Assembly (NCBI GenBank): GCA_021736305.1
Contig: JAIPGD010000002.1
Span: 23,176-87,175 of the forward strand
Source: Candidatus Izemoplasma sp.
GTDB lineage: Bacteria > Bacillota_I > Bacilli_A > Izemoplasmatales > Hujiaoplasmataceae
DNA length: 64,000 nt
Reading direction: 5' to 3'
Shown here: positions 8,511-17,796 of the stretch, piece by piece
Position numbering within the stretch: the first letter of the stretch is position 1
How the letters are laid out: each line of letters starts with the position of its first letter
The notes under the pieces: generated by a model
Databases searched by the model: none
The model's input: only the letters and a program-made list of their open reading frames with translations
What the model was told of the DNA's origin: nothing
Translations under genes and position numbers: made by a program

Positions 8511-9591
8511 TGATTTCACCTGCTTTTTTTAAACCACATCGAATTTTTTCTCCACAAGGACCTTGTCTTAAAACACATAATTGATTATTTAATGTTTCTT
8601 CTAATTCAAAGGCTTTAGGATGTTTAAATCCTAAATGTTTCGCAGCCATTAACCCTGCAATTCTTCCCTCTACCATTGCACTTGATGCTTCTTCTATACC
8701 TGTTACATCCCCACAAGCATAAACATGTTCAATAGTGGTTTCGTAATCACAGGTTTTTTTAGGAACTAAACCACCTAATTCACTAACATCAAGCATTTTG
8801 GCTCCGGCCATAGACATCAATTGATGCAAGGGACTTAATCCAACCGATATACAAAGCGCATCTGTTTTTATCTCGGTTTCAGTATTTTTAATTTCTTGCC
8901 AGTTTTCATCTAATTTAACAGTTACAATTTTTTCTAATTTTTCTTTGCCAATAGCTCTTTTAATAGTAGTATTCATTAGAATATCGACACCTAAACGTTT
9001 TAGCTTTGATGCATGAACTAAATAACCACCTATCTTAGAAGCTGCTTCAACTAAACACTTAACTTTTATGCCAGCTTGAATTAATTGGTAAGAAACAATT
9101 AATCCAATATTACCACTGCCTACCATCACAACTTCACTACCAGGCTTAATACCATAAATGTTCATTAAAGTTTGAACTGCACCAGCGCCATATATTCCTG
9201 GTAAATCATTGTTTTCAAAAGCCAAAACTTTCTCTGAAGCTCCTGTAGCAATAATAACAGATTTTCCTTGATATTTGAAATAGTGATTATCTTGATAAAT
9301 CGTTAAAACTTTATCAGGATATAACCCTACACAAGTCGCTTCTAATAATACTTCTAAATCACCATACCCATCTAGTTCTTTAATTAAAATTTCTGCAATA
9401 TCATAACCTCTTGTTTTAGCATATTGGGATTCAGAACCAAAAAACTTATGAGTTTGTTTTATCAATTGACCACCCAATCGATTAAATCTTTCTACTAAAG
9501 TAACACTCATCCCAGCATCCAACGCAACTTTTGCGGCACATAACCCCGCTGGACCACCACCAACAATAACTAGATCACGTTTAATCATCAT
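8503..9591 (-). CDS. FAD/NAD(P)-binding oxidoreductase subunit (HcnB/PDH-alpha-like)
   Basis: This 362-aa protein has the two-dinucleotide-fold layout of pyridine nucleotide-disulfide oxidoreductases. FAD binds at LVIVGGGPAGLCAAKVALDAG near the start, the second nucleotide motif is VVMVGSGNIGLIVSY near residue 155, and the late FAD motif is HVYACGDVTG. It lacks a CxxxxC redox-active disulfide. The C-terminus has CVLRQGPCGEKIRCG, a cysteine-rich tail that may hold part of an iron-sulfur site. It corresponds to HcnB, SoxA or PDH-alpha in amino-acid dehydrogenase complexes. The gene overlaps both neighbours by 8-11 bp. It ends in TGA, which supports the standard code. Confidence 0.87.
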   Translation of the reverse strand: MMIKRDLVIVGGGPAGLCAAKVALDAGMSVTLVERFNRLGGQLIKQTHKFFGSESQYAKTRGYDIAEILIKELDGYGDLEVLLEATCVGLYPDKVLTIYQDNHYFKYQGKSVIIATGASEKVLAFENNDLPGIYGAGAVQTLMNIYGIKPGSEVVMVGSGNIGLIVSYQLIQAGIKVKCLVEAASKIGGYLVHASKLKRLGVDILMNTTIKRAIGKEKLEKIVTVKLDENWQEIKNTETEIKTDALCISVGLSPLHQLMSMAGAKMLDVSELGGLVPKKTCDYETTIEHVYACGDVTGIEEASSAMVEGRIAGLMAAKHLGFKHPKAFELEETLNNQLCVLRQGPCGEKIRCGLKKAGEIND

Positions 9592-9886
9592 TAACCTCGC
9601 TGATAGCAGACGAAACTTTCATGCCTTCTTCTAATAATGTTAAACAGGTTTTGACATTTTCCTCTCCATTAACATTCATATAACATGAACCACAATTACC
9701 AATTGCACAATATAACCCTCTAGGGCGTTTGTGAACAACACTATCAGAAAAATGTCGCACGCCATTATCAAAAAGAGCTGCCGCTATTGTATCACCTTTA
9801 TATCCAACCATAGCTTTACCATTGTAAGAAAATTGTATTTTTACAGTATGGTCAAAATTTAATATTGGATGTTCCTTAATTCTCAT
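9581..9886 (-). CDS. HcnA-like [2Fe-2S] subunit
   Basis: This 101-aa plant-type [2Fe-2S] protein is equivalent to HcnA and to the N-terminal domain of sarcosine oxidase alpha. The key pattern is RPRGLYCAIGNCGSCYMNVNG followed by a fourth cysteine in VKTC (near residue 82). It is the first gene of the leftward operon, with AGAGGTGG before the ATG. It overlaps the FAD/NAD(P) subunit by 11 bp, so the two products are likely made in equal amounts. In homologous complexes this subunit joins the two flavoproteins. Confidence 0.88.
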   Translation of the reverse strand: MRIKEHPILNFDHTVKIQFSYNGKAMVGYKGDTIAAALFDNGVRHFSDSVVHKRPRGLYCAIGNCGSCYMNVNGEENVKTCLTLLEEGMKVSSAISEVNDD

Positions 9887-9919
9887 CAGTTCACCACCTC
9901 TACATCTTATAATTTTATC

Positions 9920-9933
9920 ATAAAGCGCTTACA
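9920..9933 (-). promoter_or_regulatory. cre-like site upstream of the proline-oxidation operon
   Basis: Leftward, positions 9933-9920 read TGTAAGCGCTTTAT, which fits 12 of 14 positions of the cre consensus and contains the palindromic core AAGCGCTT. It lies between the pdxR stop and the first operon gene, 34 bp before the ATG. An AT-rich -10-like TAAAAT/TATAAG follows. This implies that the operon has its own promoter and may be shut down when preferred carbon sources are present. The binding protein is inferred. Confidence 0.5.
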
Positions 9934-9956
9934 CAGACCATCACTTTTTTATTTTT

Positions 9957-11363
9957 TTATCGATTAATTTCGCTCCAAGCAAATTTCAGTAACTTGACAG
10001 CTTCCTTTAATTCATCTAACTCTAAATGTGAATAACCAAATACTAAAACTGGTTCATCTTTATAACGATTTTTATTAATAAAAAATTCGTTTAATCCGTA
10101 AACTCTTACTAATTTTATTTTTGCTAATTCTATTAAAAGATTTTCACTGAAATCAGTTTTAAATCTTACTAAAAAATGTAACCCTGCATCATAACCTAAT
10201 ATTTCAATATTAGAACCAAACGCTTTCTCTAACTCTTCAATTAAAACATCGCGTTTTGTTTTATAGATATTTTTCATACGGTTTAAATGTTTTTCAAACT
10301 CATTATTAGCGATAAAACGCTCTAAAGATAATTGAGTTGTTATTGGAACAGAGCAAGAAAAATATGAAAATGATTCACGATATCTTTTCACTAATTTTCT
10401 TGGCAAAACCATAAAACTAACCCTGAAACTAGGCGATAAAGACTTTGAAAATGAATTCATATAAATTACTTTATCATATTCATCCAAGACTTTTAATGCA
10501 GGAATAGGATTTCCAGAAAATCTAAACTCACTATCATAATCATCTTCAATAATAAAACGATTATTTTCTTCATTAGCCCAATTCAATAATTCTATTCTCC
10601 TCGATACTGGCGTAATAATACCCGAAGGAAATTGATGCGATGGCGTAATATGAACAATATTTGCTTGTGATTTCTTTAAACCATCCATACTAATCCCTTT
10701 CTCATCTAATCCACAAGCACTAACTTTAGCGCCATATTCTTTGTATAATAAGTAATTTTTAATATAAGCAGGATCTTCTGTTAAAAAGGAATTATCTCTG
10801 CCAAGCAAAATAACTAACAATGATATTAAATGTTCTGAACCACTTCCAACAACTATTTGTTCAGGGATTGCTTCAATTCCTCGATAAGCAAATAAAATGT
10901 CAGCGATTTTTTCTCTTAAAGAAAACAAGCCAAAAAAATCGATTTCATTAATATTTCTTTCTAGTTTATCCAAAATAATTTCTCGCTTAATTTTAGCAAA
11001 TTTTTGGTAAGGAAAATTTTTTGCATCAACCATATTTGTTTTAAAGTCAAACTTAAACTTGTTTTTTGATTTAGCAATAATTTTTTGTTTTATTTTATTT
11101 TTTCTTTTTTTAGGAAAATTCAAATTATCCAAAACAAAATAGCCTACTCTAGGTACTGACTTAATATACCCTTCTGCTAGAAGTTGCATATATGCAGTTT
11201 CTACTGTAGTCTGACTAATTTTTAAATGTTGAGCTAATTTTCTTTTTGAAGGCAACTTTTCTTGCGGATGTAGTTCGTTTTTTTCAATGGATTTTTTTAA
11301 ATAAGTATAAAGTTGTTCATAAAGAGGTATATCCTTTGATTTATCAAAATAAAATGTTATCAT
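9957..11363 (-). CDS. pdxR: MocR/PdxR family transcriptional regulator
   Basis: This 468-aa MocR-type regulator joins an N-terminal GntR winged helix (PLYEQLYTYLKKSIEKNELH, then LPSKRKLAQHLKISQTTVE, residues ~12-65) to an aminotransferase fold-type I domain. The PLP lysine lies in NSFSKSLSPSFR, and the DDYDSEFR and VGSGSEHLISLL motifs are kept. It diverges from pdxS with a 114-bp shared intergenic region, the classical arrangement for PdxR, which senses PLP and controls pdxST. It also lies directly upstream of the proline operon in the same direction, but a 70-bp gap with a separate cre-like site argues for independent transcription. Confidence 0.92.
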   Translation of the reverse strand: MITFYFDKSKDIPLYEQLYTYLKKSIEKNELHPQEKLPSKRKLAQHLKISQTTVETAYMQLLAEGYIKSVPRVGYFVLDNLNFPKKRKNKIKQKIIAKSKNKFKFDFKTNMVDAKNFPYQKFAKIKREIILDKLERNINEIDFFGLFSLREKIADILFAYRGIEAIPEQIVVGSGSEHLISLLVILLGRDNSFLTEDPAYIKNYLLYKEYGAKVSACGLDEKGISMDGLKKSQANIVHITPSHQFPSGIITPVSRRIELLNWANEENNRFIIEDDYDSEFRFSGNPIPALKVLDEYDKVIYMNSFSKSLSPSFRVSFMVLPRKLVKRYRESFSYFSCSVPITTQLSLERFIANNEFEKHLNRMKNIYKTKRDVLIEELEKAFGSNIEILGYDAGLHFLVRFKTDFSENLLIELAKIKLVRVYGLNEFFINKNRYKDEPVLVFGYSHLELDELKEAVKLLKFAWSEINR

Positions 11364-11395
11364 ATATTCACCAACTGACCTTATAAAATATATCT

Positions 11396-11433
11396 AAACT
11401 GAGTATTTAATCAATACCAGTTTCAGTTATAAT
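11396..11433 (+). promoter_or_regulatory. pdxS promoter with candidate PdxR operator
   Basis: A TATAAT -10 box lies at 11428-11433, with no good -35 box 17 bp upstream, as expected for an activator-dependent promoter. An imperfect inverted repeat (AAACTGAGTATT at 11396-11407 with AATACCAGTTT at 11413-11423) covers the -35 position. Binding by PdxR is inferred from position and gene pairing. Confidence 0.5.
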
Positions 11434-11477
11434 ATAAGTGAATTGAACAAATAAGTCAATAACAAGGAGGAAATAAA

Positions 11478-12350
11478 ATGAATAAACGTTATGAATTAAA
11501 CAAAGAATTAGCACAAATGCTAAAAGGTGGCGTGATTATGGATGTCACAAACGCTGAACAAGCTAAAATTGCTGAAGAAGCTGGTGCTTGTGCAGTTATG
11601 GCTTTAGAAAGAATTCCCGCCGATATAAGAGCTGCAGGTGGGGTGTCAAGAATGAGTGACCCTAAGCTTGTTAAAGAAATCCAAAAAGCAGTTACAATTC
11701 CCGTTATGGCAAAAGTAAGAATTGGTCATTTTGTAGAAGCTCAAATACTTGAAGCATTAGAAATTGATTACATTGATGAATCAGAAGTATTATCTCCAGC
11801 AGATAATATCTATCATATTGATAAAACAAAATTTAAAGCACCATTTGTATGTGGCGCAAAAAATCTTGGTGAGGCTTTAAGAAGAATTGAAGAAGGCGCA
11901 GCGATGATAAGAACAAAAGGTGAACCTGGTACAGGTGATGTTATTCAAGCGGTTATTCACATGCGTCAAATTCAAGCTGAAATGAGACGTATGACTTCAC
12001 TTTCAGAAGATGAACTATTTAATGAAGCTAAAAACTTACAAGTGCCTTATGAATTATTAAAATATGTTAAAGAAAACGGAAAACTTCCAGTTGTAAACTT
12101 TGCTGCTGGTGGTGTAGCTACTCCTGCTGATGCAGCTTTAATGATGCAACTCGGTGCTGAAGGTGTTTTTGTTGGATCGGGAATTTTTAAATCAGGTAAT
12201 CCTGCAAAAAGAGCAAACGCAATTGTTAAAGCAGTTACAAACTTTGACGATCCGAAAATTTTAGCCGAAATATCTGAAGACTTAGGTGAAGCAATGGTTG
12301 GTACTAACGAAGAAGAAATAAACTTATTAATGAGTCAAAGAGGCGAATAG
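11478..12350 (+). CDS. pdxS: pyridoxal 5'-phosphate synthase subunit PdxS
   Basis: PdxS condenses ribose 5-phosphate, glyceraldehyde 3-phosphate and ammonia (from PdxT) into PLP. The 290-aa TIM barrel shows the family's high conservation: [57 protein letters not shown] (with a catalytic lysine), [10 protein letters not shown], and [30 protein letters not shown] (second lysine and phosphate site). AAGGAGG precedes the ATG. pdxT begins on the very next base after its TAG. Confidence 0.98.
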   Translation: MNKRYELNKELAQMLKGGVIMDVTNAEQAKIAEEAGACAVMALERIPADIRAAGGVSRMSDPKLVKEIQKAVTIPVMAKVRIGHFVEAQILEALEIDYIDESEVLSPADNIYHIDKTKFKAPFVCGAKNLGEALRRIEEGAAMIRTKGEPGTGDVIQAVIHMRQIQAEMRRMTSLSEDELFNEAKNLQVPYELLKYVKENGKLPVVNFAAGGVATPADAALMMQLGAEGVFVGSGIFKSGNPAKRANAIVKAVTNFDDPKILAEISEDLGEAMVGTNEEEINLLMSQRGE

Positions 12351-12920
12351 ATGACAATTGGCGTACTTGCATTACAGGGTGCTTTCATTGAACACCAAAA
12401 AATGCTAAAACAACTCGGAGTTGATTCATTTCAAATAAGAAAAGCAAACCAACTAGATCAACCTATGGATGGTATTATCCTTCCTGGAGGAGAAAGCACT
12501 ACAATGTATCGCATCTTAAAAGATTTAAATATGGTAGACAAACTAAAAACCATAATCGAATCTGGATTACCTACATTTGGTACTTGTGCCGGTCTATTAT
12601 TGTTAGCTAAAACTGTCGATAATTATAAAAGTGACTATTTACAAACAATGGACATTGAAGCTAAAAAAAATGCTTATGGTAGACAACTTGGTTCATTTAA
12701 AGCTGTTGGAAAATTCAATAACTCAAAAGATATTCCCTTTGTATTTATCCGTGCTCCATATATCGTTAAAGTTGAAAAAGGTGTTGAAGTGTTAGCGAGA
12801 GTTGATGAGAAAATTGTTGCCGCAAGACAAGAAAATCAACTTGTCACAGCTTTTCATCCTGAATTAACCGATGATTTAACTATTCATCAATATTTTGTAG
12901 ATATGATTAATAACAAATAA
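12351..12920 (+). CDS. pdxT: PLP synthase glutaminase subunit PdxT
   Basis: PdxT hydrolyses glutamine and channels ammonia to PdxS. The 189-aa class I glutaminase has the typical opening IGVLALQGAFIEH, the PGGESTTM motif, the nucleophile cysteine in FGTCAGLLLLA, and the His-Glu pair in AFHPEL near residue 170. The ATG directly abuts the pdxS stop codon, so translation is coupled. A hairpin terminator closes the two-gene operon. Confidence 0.97.
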   Translation: MTIGVLALQGAFIEHQKMLKQLGVDSFQIRKANQLDQPMDGIILPGGESTTMYRILKDLNMVDKLKTIIESGLPTFGTCAGLLLLAKTVDNYKSDYLQTMDIEAKKNAYGRQLGSFKAVGKFNNSKDIPFVFIRAPYIVKVEKGVEVLARVDEKIVAARQENQLVTAFHPELTDDLTIHQYFVDMINNK

Positions 12921-12939
12921 TAAACAAATAATATAAATT

Positions 12940-12970
12940 AAGTCTAACTTGAAAAAGTTAGACTTTTGAT
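12940..12970 (+). terminator. terminator of pdxST
   Basis: AAGTCTAACTT (12940-12950) and AAGTTAGACTT (12955-12965) form a perfect 11-bp stem with a GAAA tetraloop, followed by T-rich sequence. Confidence 0.9.
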
Positions 12971-13021
12971 TTATAAATAATCTTTTTTCACAATTATATT
13001 AAACCACTTTTCTGCAAACTA

Positions 13022-13053
13022 TAAAAAAAACTCACATCAATTTGATATGAGTA
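13022..13053 (-). terminator. terminator of serS-alr
   Basis: Leftward of alr a near-perfect 9-bp stem (ACTCATATC with GATGTGAGT; 13030-13038 and 13044-13052) leads into eight T residues. Confidence 0.85.
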
Positions 13054-13057
13054 TTAC

Positions 13058-14158
13058 TTATCTAATATATATAAAATTTGCTCGTTTTTTTGCCATATTC
13101 GTTAACAACTCATATGGAATTGTTTTAACTCTAGAAGCTAATTCATCTAAAGATTTTTTATTACCAAAAACCTCAACGAAATCTCCTACAGTCAAATTTA
13201 TTCCCTCAGCTTTAATCATAGTCGCTCCCATACAAACTCTACCTAAAACCGGTAAACGATATTCTTGATAACAGAAGTAATCTCCTTTACCAAAATGTCT
13301 ACTATAACCATCTGCATAACCAATTGCTACTGTAGCAATTTTCTCTTCGTTTTTTGCAATATAAGTTCTACCATAACTTACTCCATCCCCTGGCAATATA
13401 CTTCTTATTGAAATAACCTTTGCAAGAACTTCCATAACCGGTTTAAAGATCTCAGAAGTCTTTACTGGCGGATAGCCGTATAGAGCGATTCCCGTTCTAA
13501 CCATCGATAGGTTTTTATCCCCATATTTGATAATACCTGCACTATTAGAACAATGTTTAACACCTAGATTATATCCTGCATCTTCGATACTTTTTATAGA
13601 ATCAACAAAAACATTGTATTGTTTTTCTGTGTAATCTTCATCATCAGTGTCGGCTGATGGAAAATGCGTATAAATACCTTGGTTATGTAAATATTTGAGC
13701 TTTAATATTGCTATAACTTCCGACTTTGTTTTTTCAATATCAGCTTGTCTATGACAATAAACCCCAAATCTACTCATTCCTGTATCTAGAATAATATGGG
13801 TTTTTATTGGATAATTTTTATTATTAATTTCTTTTGCATATTCTAATGAGTCTACAGTTTGTATTAAATCATAGTTATTAATCAAATATAAGTTTTCTTT
13901 TGCAGTTTTACTAAAAATCAATATCTCTGAATCAATGCCAGATTTTCTTAATTCAACTGCTTCTTTTAACTCTGTTACCGCAAAATACTTGCATCCATTT
14001 TCCGCTAAATAATTTGCGCACTTAATAGCCCCATGCCCATAAGCATCAGCTTTAACCACAGCCATTACTTCTTTATCGCTGTTAATCCTTTGTAATAAAC
14101 GATAATTATAAAGTAAATTATCCAAATGTATATTGACTTTTACGCGATCAATGTCCAT
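13058..14158 (-). CDS. alr: alanine racemase
   Basis: Alr is a PLP enzyme interconverting L- and D-alanine for peptidoglycan. The 366-aa protein has the PLP-lysine motif AVVKADAYGHGA (lysine at residue 36), the conserved RTGIALYGYPP strand, and the catalytic tyrosine region GDGVSYGRTY. Its ATG lies 4 bp after the serS stop, behind AAGGTGAAG, so it is translated from the serS message. That would put D-alanine supply under the serine T-box. PLP would come from the pdxST genes just upstream. Confidence 0.95.
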   Translation of the reverse strand: MDIDRVKVNIHLDNLLYNYRLLQRINSDKEVMAVVKADAYGHGAIKCANYLAENGCKYFAVTELKEAVELRKSGIDSEILIFSKTAKENLYLINNYDLIQTVDSLEYAKEINNKNYPIKTHIILDTGMSRFGVYCHRQADIEKTKSEVIAILKLKYLHNQGIYTHFPSADTDDEDYTEKQYNVFVDSIKSIEDAGYNLGVKHCSNSAGIIKYGDKNLSMVRTGIALYGYPPVKTSEIFKPVMEVLAKVISIRSILPGDGVSYGRTYIAKNEEKIATVAIGYADGYSRHFGKGDYFCYQEYRLPVLGRVCMGATMIKAEGINLTVGDFVEVFGNKKSLDELASRVKTIPYELLTNMAKKRANFIYIR

Positions 14159-14162
14159 TTCT

Positions 14163-15437
14163 TCACCTTGGGTTTATTACTTTTAATCCTTTCATATACG
14201 GAACCAAAACATCAGGAATTTTAACAGATCCGTCTTTGTTTTGATTTTGTTCTAAAATAGACGGAACAAGTCTAGATGTAGCTAATCCAGAGCCGTTCAA
14301 TGTGTGACAATACTCTGGTTTCCCCTCTTTGTTTCTAAAGCGAATCAATCCTCTTCTTGCTTGAAAATCTCTAGAGTTAGAAACAGAAGAAACTTCTTTA
14401 TAAATATCAATACTTGGTAAATATACTTCTAAATCAAAAGTTCTACTCATCGCAAAAGATATATCTCCAGCAGCTAATTTAGCAACTCGGTAGTGAAGAC
14501 CTAATTTGCTCATTAGACCTTTAGCCTTTTCTAATAGTTCATTAAAAGCCTCTTCAGAATTTTCCGGTTTAATAAACTGAAACATTTCCACTTTATTAAA
14601 TTGATATCCCCTTATCATTCCGCGTTCTTGAGAGCGATAACTACCCGCTTCTTTTCTATAACACGGAGAGTAAGCAAAGTATTTTTTTGGTAATTCATTT
14701 TCATCGAGAATTTCATTTCGATGTAAATTAACTAATGCAGTTTCTGCAGTAGGCAATAAAAACTTTTGCCTTTCATCGCCATCTAACCAAAAAACATCAT
14801 CTTCAAACTTTGGAAACTGACCAGCAGTAATTCCACTTTCGTAATCCAAAATATGAGGTAACATCATAAATTGATAGTTATCTTTATGGTGTTCATCAAT
14901 AAAGAAATTTAATAATGCCCATTCTAATTTAGCGCCAATACCAGAATAAATCCAAGTACCTTTCCCACTCATTTTAGCTGCTCTTTCATAGTCTATTAAC
15001 CCTAATTCAGTAGCTAATTCCATGTGATCCTTTGTTTTAAAATCAAACTTAGGTTTATCTAAATGAGTATAGATAACTTGATTATTTTCTTTTCCACCAC
15101 CTAACAAGTCTTCATCAGGAAGATTAGGAAGCTTCAATAAAAAATCATTAATAATCTTCTCAGTATCTTGTAAACTTTCTTCTTGATTAGTAATTGCGCC
15201 TTTTAACTCTTCTATTTCTTTAAACAAAACAGTTGTATCTTTCTTTTTTCGTTTAAATTCGCCAACTTGTTTAGAAAGTTTATTTCTCTTGGCGCGTATA
15301 TCTTCTATTTCTTGAATTAATTTTACTCGTTGTTCACGCAAATCAAGAAAGCCGTCAAAGTTAACTTCAACACCTTTTTTTTCTAAAGCCTTCTTAACCA
15401 TTTCAGGGTTATTAATTATTATGTCTTGATTTATCAT
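14163..15437 (-). CDS. serS: seryl-tRNA synthetase
   Basis: SerS charges tRNA-Ser. The 424-aa protein has the N-terminal antiparallel coiled coil that grips the tRNA long variable arm (residues ~28-105, rich in Lys/Glu), then the class II core: motif 2 (ERGMIRGYQFNKVEMF), the serine pocket stretch EVSSVSNSRDFQARR, and motif 3 (LNGSGLATSRLVPSILEQ). GGAGGG precedes the ATG. A T-box leader directly upstream controls it, and alr follows at 4 bp. Confidence 0.97.
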   Translation of the reverse strand: MINQDIIINNPEMVKKALEKKGVEVNFDGFLDLREQRVKLIQEIEDIRAKRNKLSKQVGEFKRKKKDTTVLFKEIEELKGAITNQEESLQDTEKIINDFLLKLPNLPDEDLLGGGKENNQVIYTHLDKPKFDFKTKDHMELATELGLIDYERAAKMSGKGTWIYSGIGAKLEWALLNFFIDEHHKDNYQFMMLPHILDYESGITAGQFPKFEDDVFWLDGDERQKFLLPTAETALVNLHRNEILDENELPKKYFAYSPCYRKEAGSYRSQERGMIRGYQFNKVEMFQFIKPENSEEAFNELLEKAKGLMSKLGLHYRVAKLAAGDISFAMSRTFDLEVYLPSIDIYKEVSSVSNSRDFQARRGLIRFRNKEGKPEYCHTLNGSGLATSRLVPSILEQNQNKDGSVKIPDVLVPYMKGLKVINPR

Positions 15438-15450
15438 TTTATTCCCTCCT

Positions 15451-15660
15451 TTTAAAAAAAGAAGTCCTTTACTTCTGTAAAGGACGAATTGACCGCGATA
15501 CCACCTTAGTTCTAGTTTCCTAGCACTTGTACCCTTAACGCAGGTATACGAAGATGGTTAATCTTAACTCCAAGGTAGATAGAATAATTTAACCTATTAG
15601 TTCTCACCAACCACTAACTCTCTATAAAGCAAACTATTCATTATCCTCTTCTTAGTCTTA
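15451..15660 (-). promoter_or_regulatory. serine T-box leader with terminator
   Basis: The leftward RNA contains the T-box core AAGGTGGTATCGCGG (15507-15493). A Rho-independent terminator follows: GTCCTTTAC / GTAAAGGAC (15464-15472 with 15477-15485) plus a U-run at 15462-15451. Upstream is a Stem I-like region with the AGAGAG and GGTTGGTGAGAAC blocks. UCU triplets followed by A occur just before the CCUUGGAGU block, where the specifier is expected. Uncharged tRNA-Ser would stabilise the antiterminator and allow serS-alr transcription. The specifier position is inferred by eye. Confidence 0.92.
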
Positions 15661-15702
15661 TTAATATTATTATAGATAATTCTAAACTGAATGTCAAGAT
15701 GG

Positions 15703-17106
15703 TTATTTGATATTATCTACTTGAGATTCTATTAATTTTAAAGCGTTTTTATCATTTTCATTTGCTAAATTTTTTACCCAATGATCTTTTTTATACCGAG
15801 AGTAAGCTAAAAACACTTTTGGTATTTCTAATAACTGTACGATTAAATATAAATAAATTACCCCTAAATCAGTTAGACGAGCAAGCAAAAACACTACCGG
15901 AACTTGAACAACCCAAATATATCCAGAATCAATAATCATTGTTGAGCGAGTATCTCCTCCTGAACGAAGGGTAAAATATAAAGCGATGTATAATGAAATA
16001 ATTGGAATAATTAAAGCATTTACACGGATGTTAAACTTCGCTATAGCTTCGGTTTCTTCGGTAATATCATAGAGATTTAAAACAAAGAAACTTAATATAA
16101 ACAAAATAGTCCCTAAAATTAAAGCAAAGAAAACTGCAAAAGCTATAATTTTAAGAGAATTAGCTTTAGCTTCTTTTAATTTGTTCTCGCCTAAAGTATT
16201 ACCTACTAAAACAGCAACAGCTGTGCCTATACCACCAAAAGTAATAAAAACCAACTGAGAAATAGCATTAGTTATATTAATCGCAGCTAATGCATTATCT
16301 CCTCTTGTTGCATAACTTTCTAAAAACATTGTTTGCCCAAAAGAAAACAAAAACTCATTGATTACTAAAGGTATAGCTGTAATAATAATTACTTTCAATA
16401 AAATACCATCAATTTTAAATATATCAAAAATCTTAGTATTAAATATCTTTCCACGATTAATAAGTAATATTAATAACAAGCAAAATTCAATCACACGAGA
16501 AATTAAAGTTCCGTAAGCTGCGCCTTTAATACCTAATTCTGGGAAACCAAAATTACCAAAGATTAATAGATAATTTAAAACAACATTAAATAATATCGCA
16601 ACAATAGAAATTCTTAAAAGTGGTTTAGTTATTCCGATTTCTCTAAAACTAGTTGATATAGCGGTTGTTAAAACAAGGGGAATCATAACCCATTTAGCAA
16701 TATTTAAATAATCAAGTCCACCTTGAATAGTTACTGGATTATCAGTAAACATCGAAATAAATGTTTCTCCGAAAACAGTGAATAAAAAGATTGCGAAAGC
16801 AGCAATACCAAATCCTATTAATAATTTAAAGCGGAATGTTTGTTTTAATTTATCTTTTTGATTAGAACCAAAAAACTGGGCAGTATAAATACCCGCTGCT
16901 CCCATTGCACCAAAGGTAACAATAATAACAACAAAATATAATTGGTTAACGACTGATACTGATCCAATCGCAAGTTCGCCTAAAGATCCAACCATTAAAT
17001 TATCTACCAGTTGAACTGAAGATGTTATTAATTGTTGGATAATTATTGGCATTGATAATAATAACAAACGCCTATAAAATTTGCGATTCCCAATAAACTT
17101 TGACAT
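15703..17106 (-). CDS. MATE family multidrug/Na+ efflux transporter
   Basis: This 467-aa polytopic membrane protein has about 12 predicted helices in two related halves. MATE hallmarks include LSMPIIIQQLITSSVQLVDNLMVG in helix 1, GAMGAAGIYTAQFFG in helix 2, and the corresponding GIGTAVAVLVGNTLGE in the second half. MATE proteins export organic cations or drugs using Na+ or H+ gradients. The substrate cannot be told. The ATG has only a modest GGTGA ribosome site. It stands alone between the T-box leader and the acetyltransferase. Confidence 0.93.
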   Translation of the reverse strand: MSKFIGNRKFYRRLLLLSMPIIIQQLITSSVQLVDNLMVGSLGELAIGSVSVVNQLYFVVIIVTFGAMGAAGIYTAQFFGSNQKDKLKQTFRFKLLIGFGIAAFAIFLFTVFGETFISMFTDNPVTIQGGLDYLNIAKWVMIPLVLTTAISTSFREIGITKPLLRISIVAILFNVVLNYLLIFGNFGFPELGIKGAAYGTLISRVIEFCLLLILLINRGKIFNTKIFDIFKIDGILLKVIIITAIPLVINEFLFSFGQTMFLESYATRGDNALAAINITNAISQLVFITFGGIGTAVAVLVGNTLGENKLKEAKANSLKIIAFAVFFALILGTILFILSFFVLNLYDITEETEAIAKFNIRVNALIIPIISLYIALYFTLRSGGDTRSTMIIDSGYIWVVQVPVVFLLARLTDLGVIYLYLIVQLLEIPKVFLAYSRYKKDHWVKNLANENDKNALKLIESQVDNIK

Positions 17107-17189
17107 TTTATCACCTTAATGCAAATTAAAATTACTGGTTAACCAGTAATTTTTTAATTACACTTTCATATTCTTAACTTTGCATTCTT

Positions 17190-17717
17190 CTACTCTAAAT
17201 TAATCCAATATCTTTGTTCAATATCGCCATCAGAATTAACAAACTCATTTTCTAGAATCCCACCATTTTTTATAATTGATTTAACTGAACCAATATTACT
17301 TTTATCACATGTTATCAATACTTTATTTATTTCTAATTTCCTGCATTCGATAAGTGCTAATCGGATTATTTCAGTTGCATACCCTTTTCTTCTTTCACTT
17401 GGTCTTATTCCATTACCTATATGTCCACCTTCTTTAAAAAGATATTCATTTAAATAATGTCTGATATTAACTGCACCCAAAAGATTGTTTTTATCCTCAT
17501 CCAACAAAAAGAATACCGAATCAGGAACCTTTCCATCTTTTGGTTCTTTTAATTCCAAGTGATTCAGATAATAACCAAAATCATGATAATCATTTTTAAA
17601 AATTGCCCAAGGTGAATGATTTGTGTGATTAATTTCTTGATCCTTTTTCCATTCATCAATCATCTCACCTAATTGTTTTTCATATTCTTTAGTCAATTTA
17701 ATTAAACTAAGATTCAT
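17190..17717 (-). CDS. GNAT acetyltransferase, RimJ/RimL type
   Basis: The 175-aa protein matches the YjcK/RimJ-like GNAT group. It has LGAVNIRHYLNEYLFKEGGH (beta4-beta5), the acetyl-CoA loop GIRPSERRKGYATEIIRLAL (the RRxGYA pattern), and a C-terminal NKVLITCDKSNIGSVKSIIK helix ending at NGG.LENE. Such proteins acetylate small amines or protein N-termini; the substrate is unknown. GAGGTGCA precedes the ATG. It is the last conserved-looking gene before the tRNA-Leu accessory segment. Confidence 0.88.
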   Translation of the reverse strand: MNLSLIKLTKEYEKQLGEMIDEWKKDQEINHTNHSPWAIFKNDYHDFGYYLNHLELKEPKDGKVPDSVFFLLDEDKNNLLGAVNIRHYLNEYLFKEGGHIGNGIRPSERRKGYATEIIRLALIECRKLEINKVLITCDKSNIGSVKSIIKNGGILENEFVNSDGDIEQRYWINLE

Positions 17718-17796
17718 ATTGCACCTCTATATTTTATCATTTTTATTTATAGCAATCAATCAGAATTACCTGAATGTTATATTTTAAATTTTTATA

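Noticed and set aside
9581..9956. Control of the proline operon by the adjacent PdxR
   Set aside because: pdxR is divergent from pdxST and separated from the operon by its own 70-bp region with a cre-like site; position alone does not support PdxR control there.
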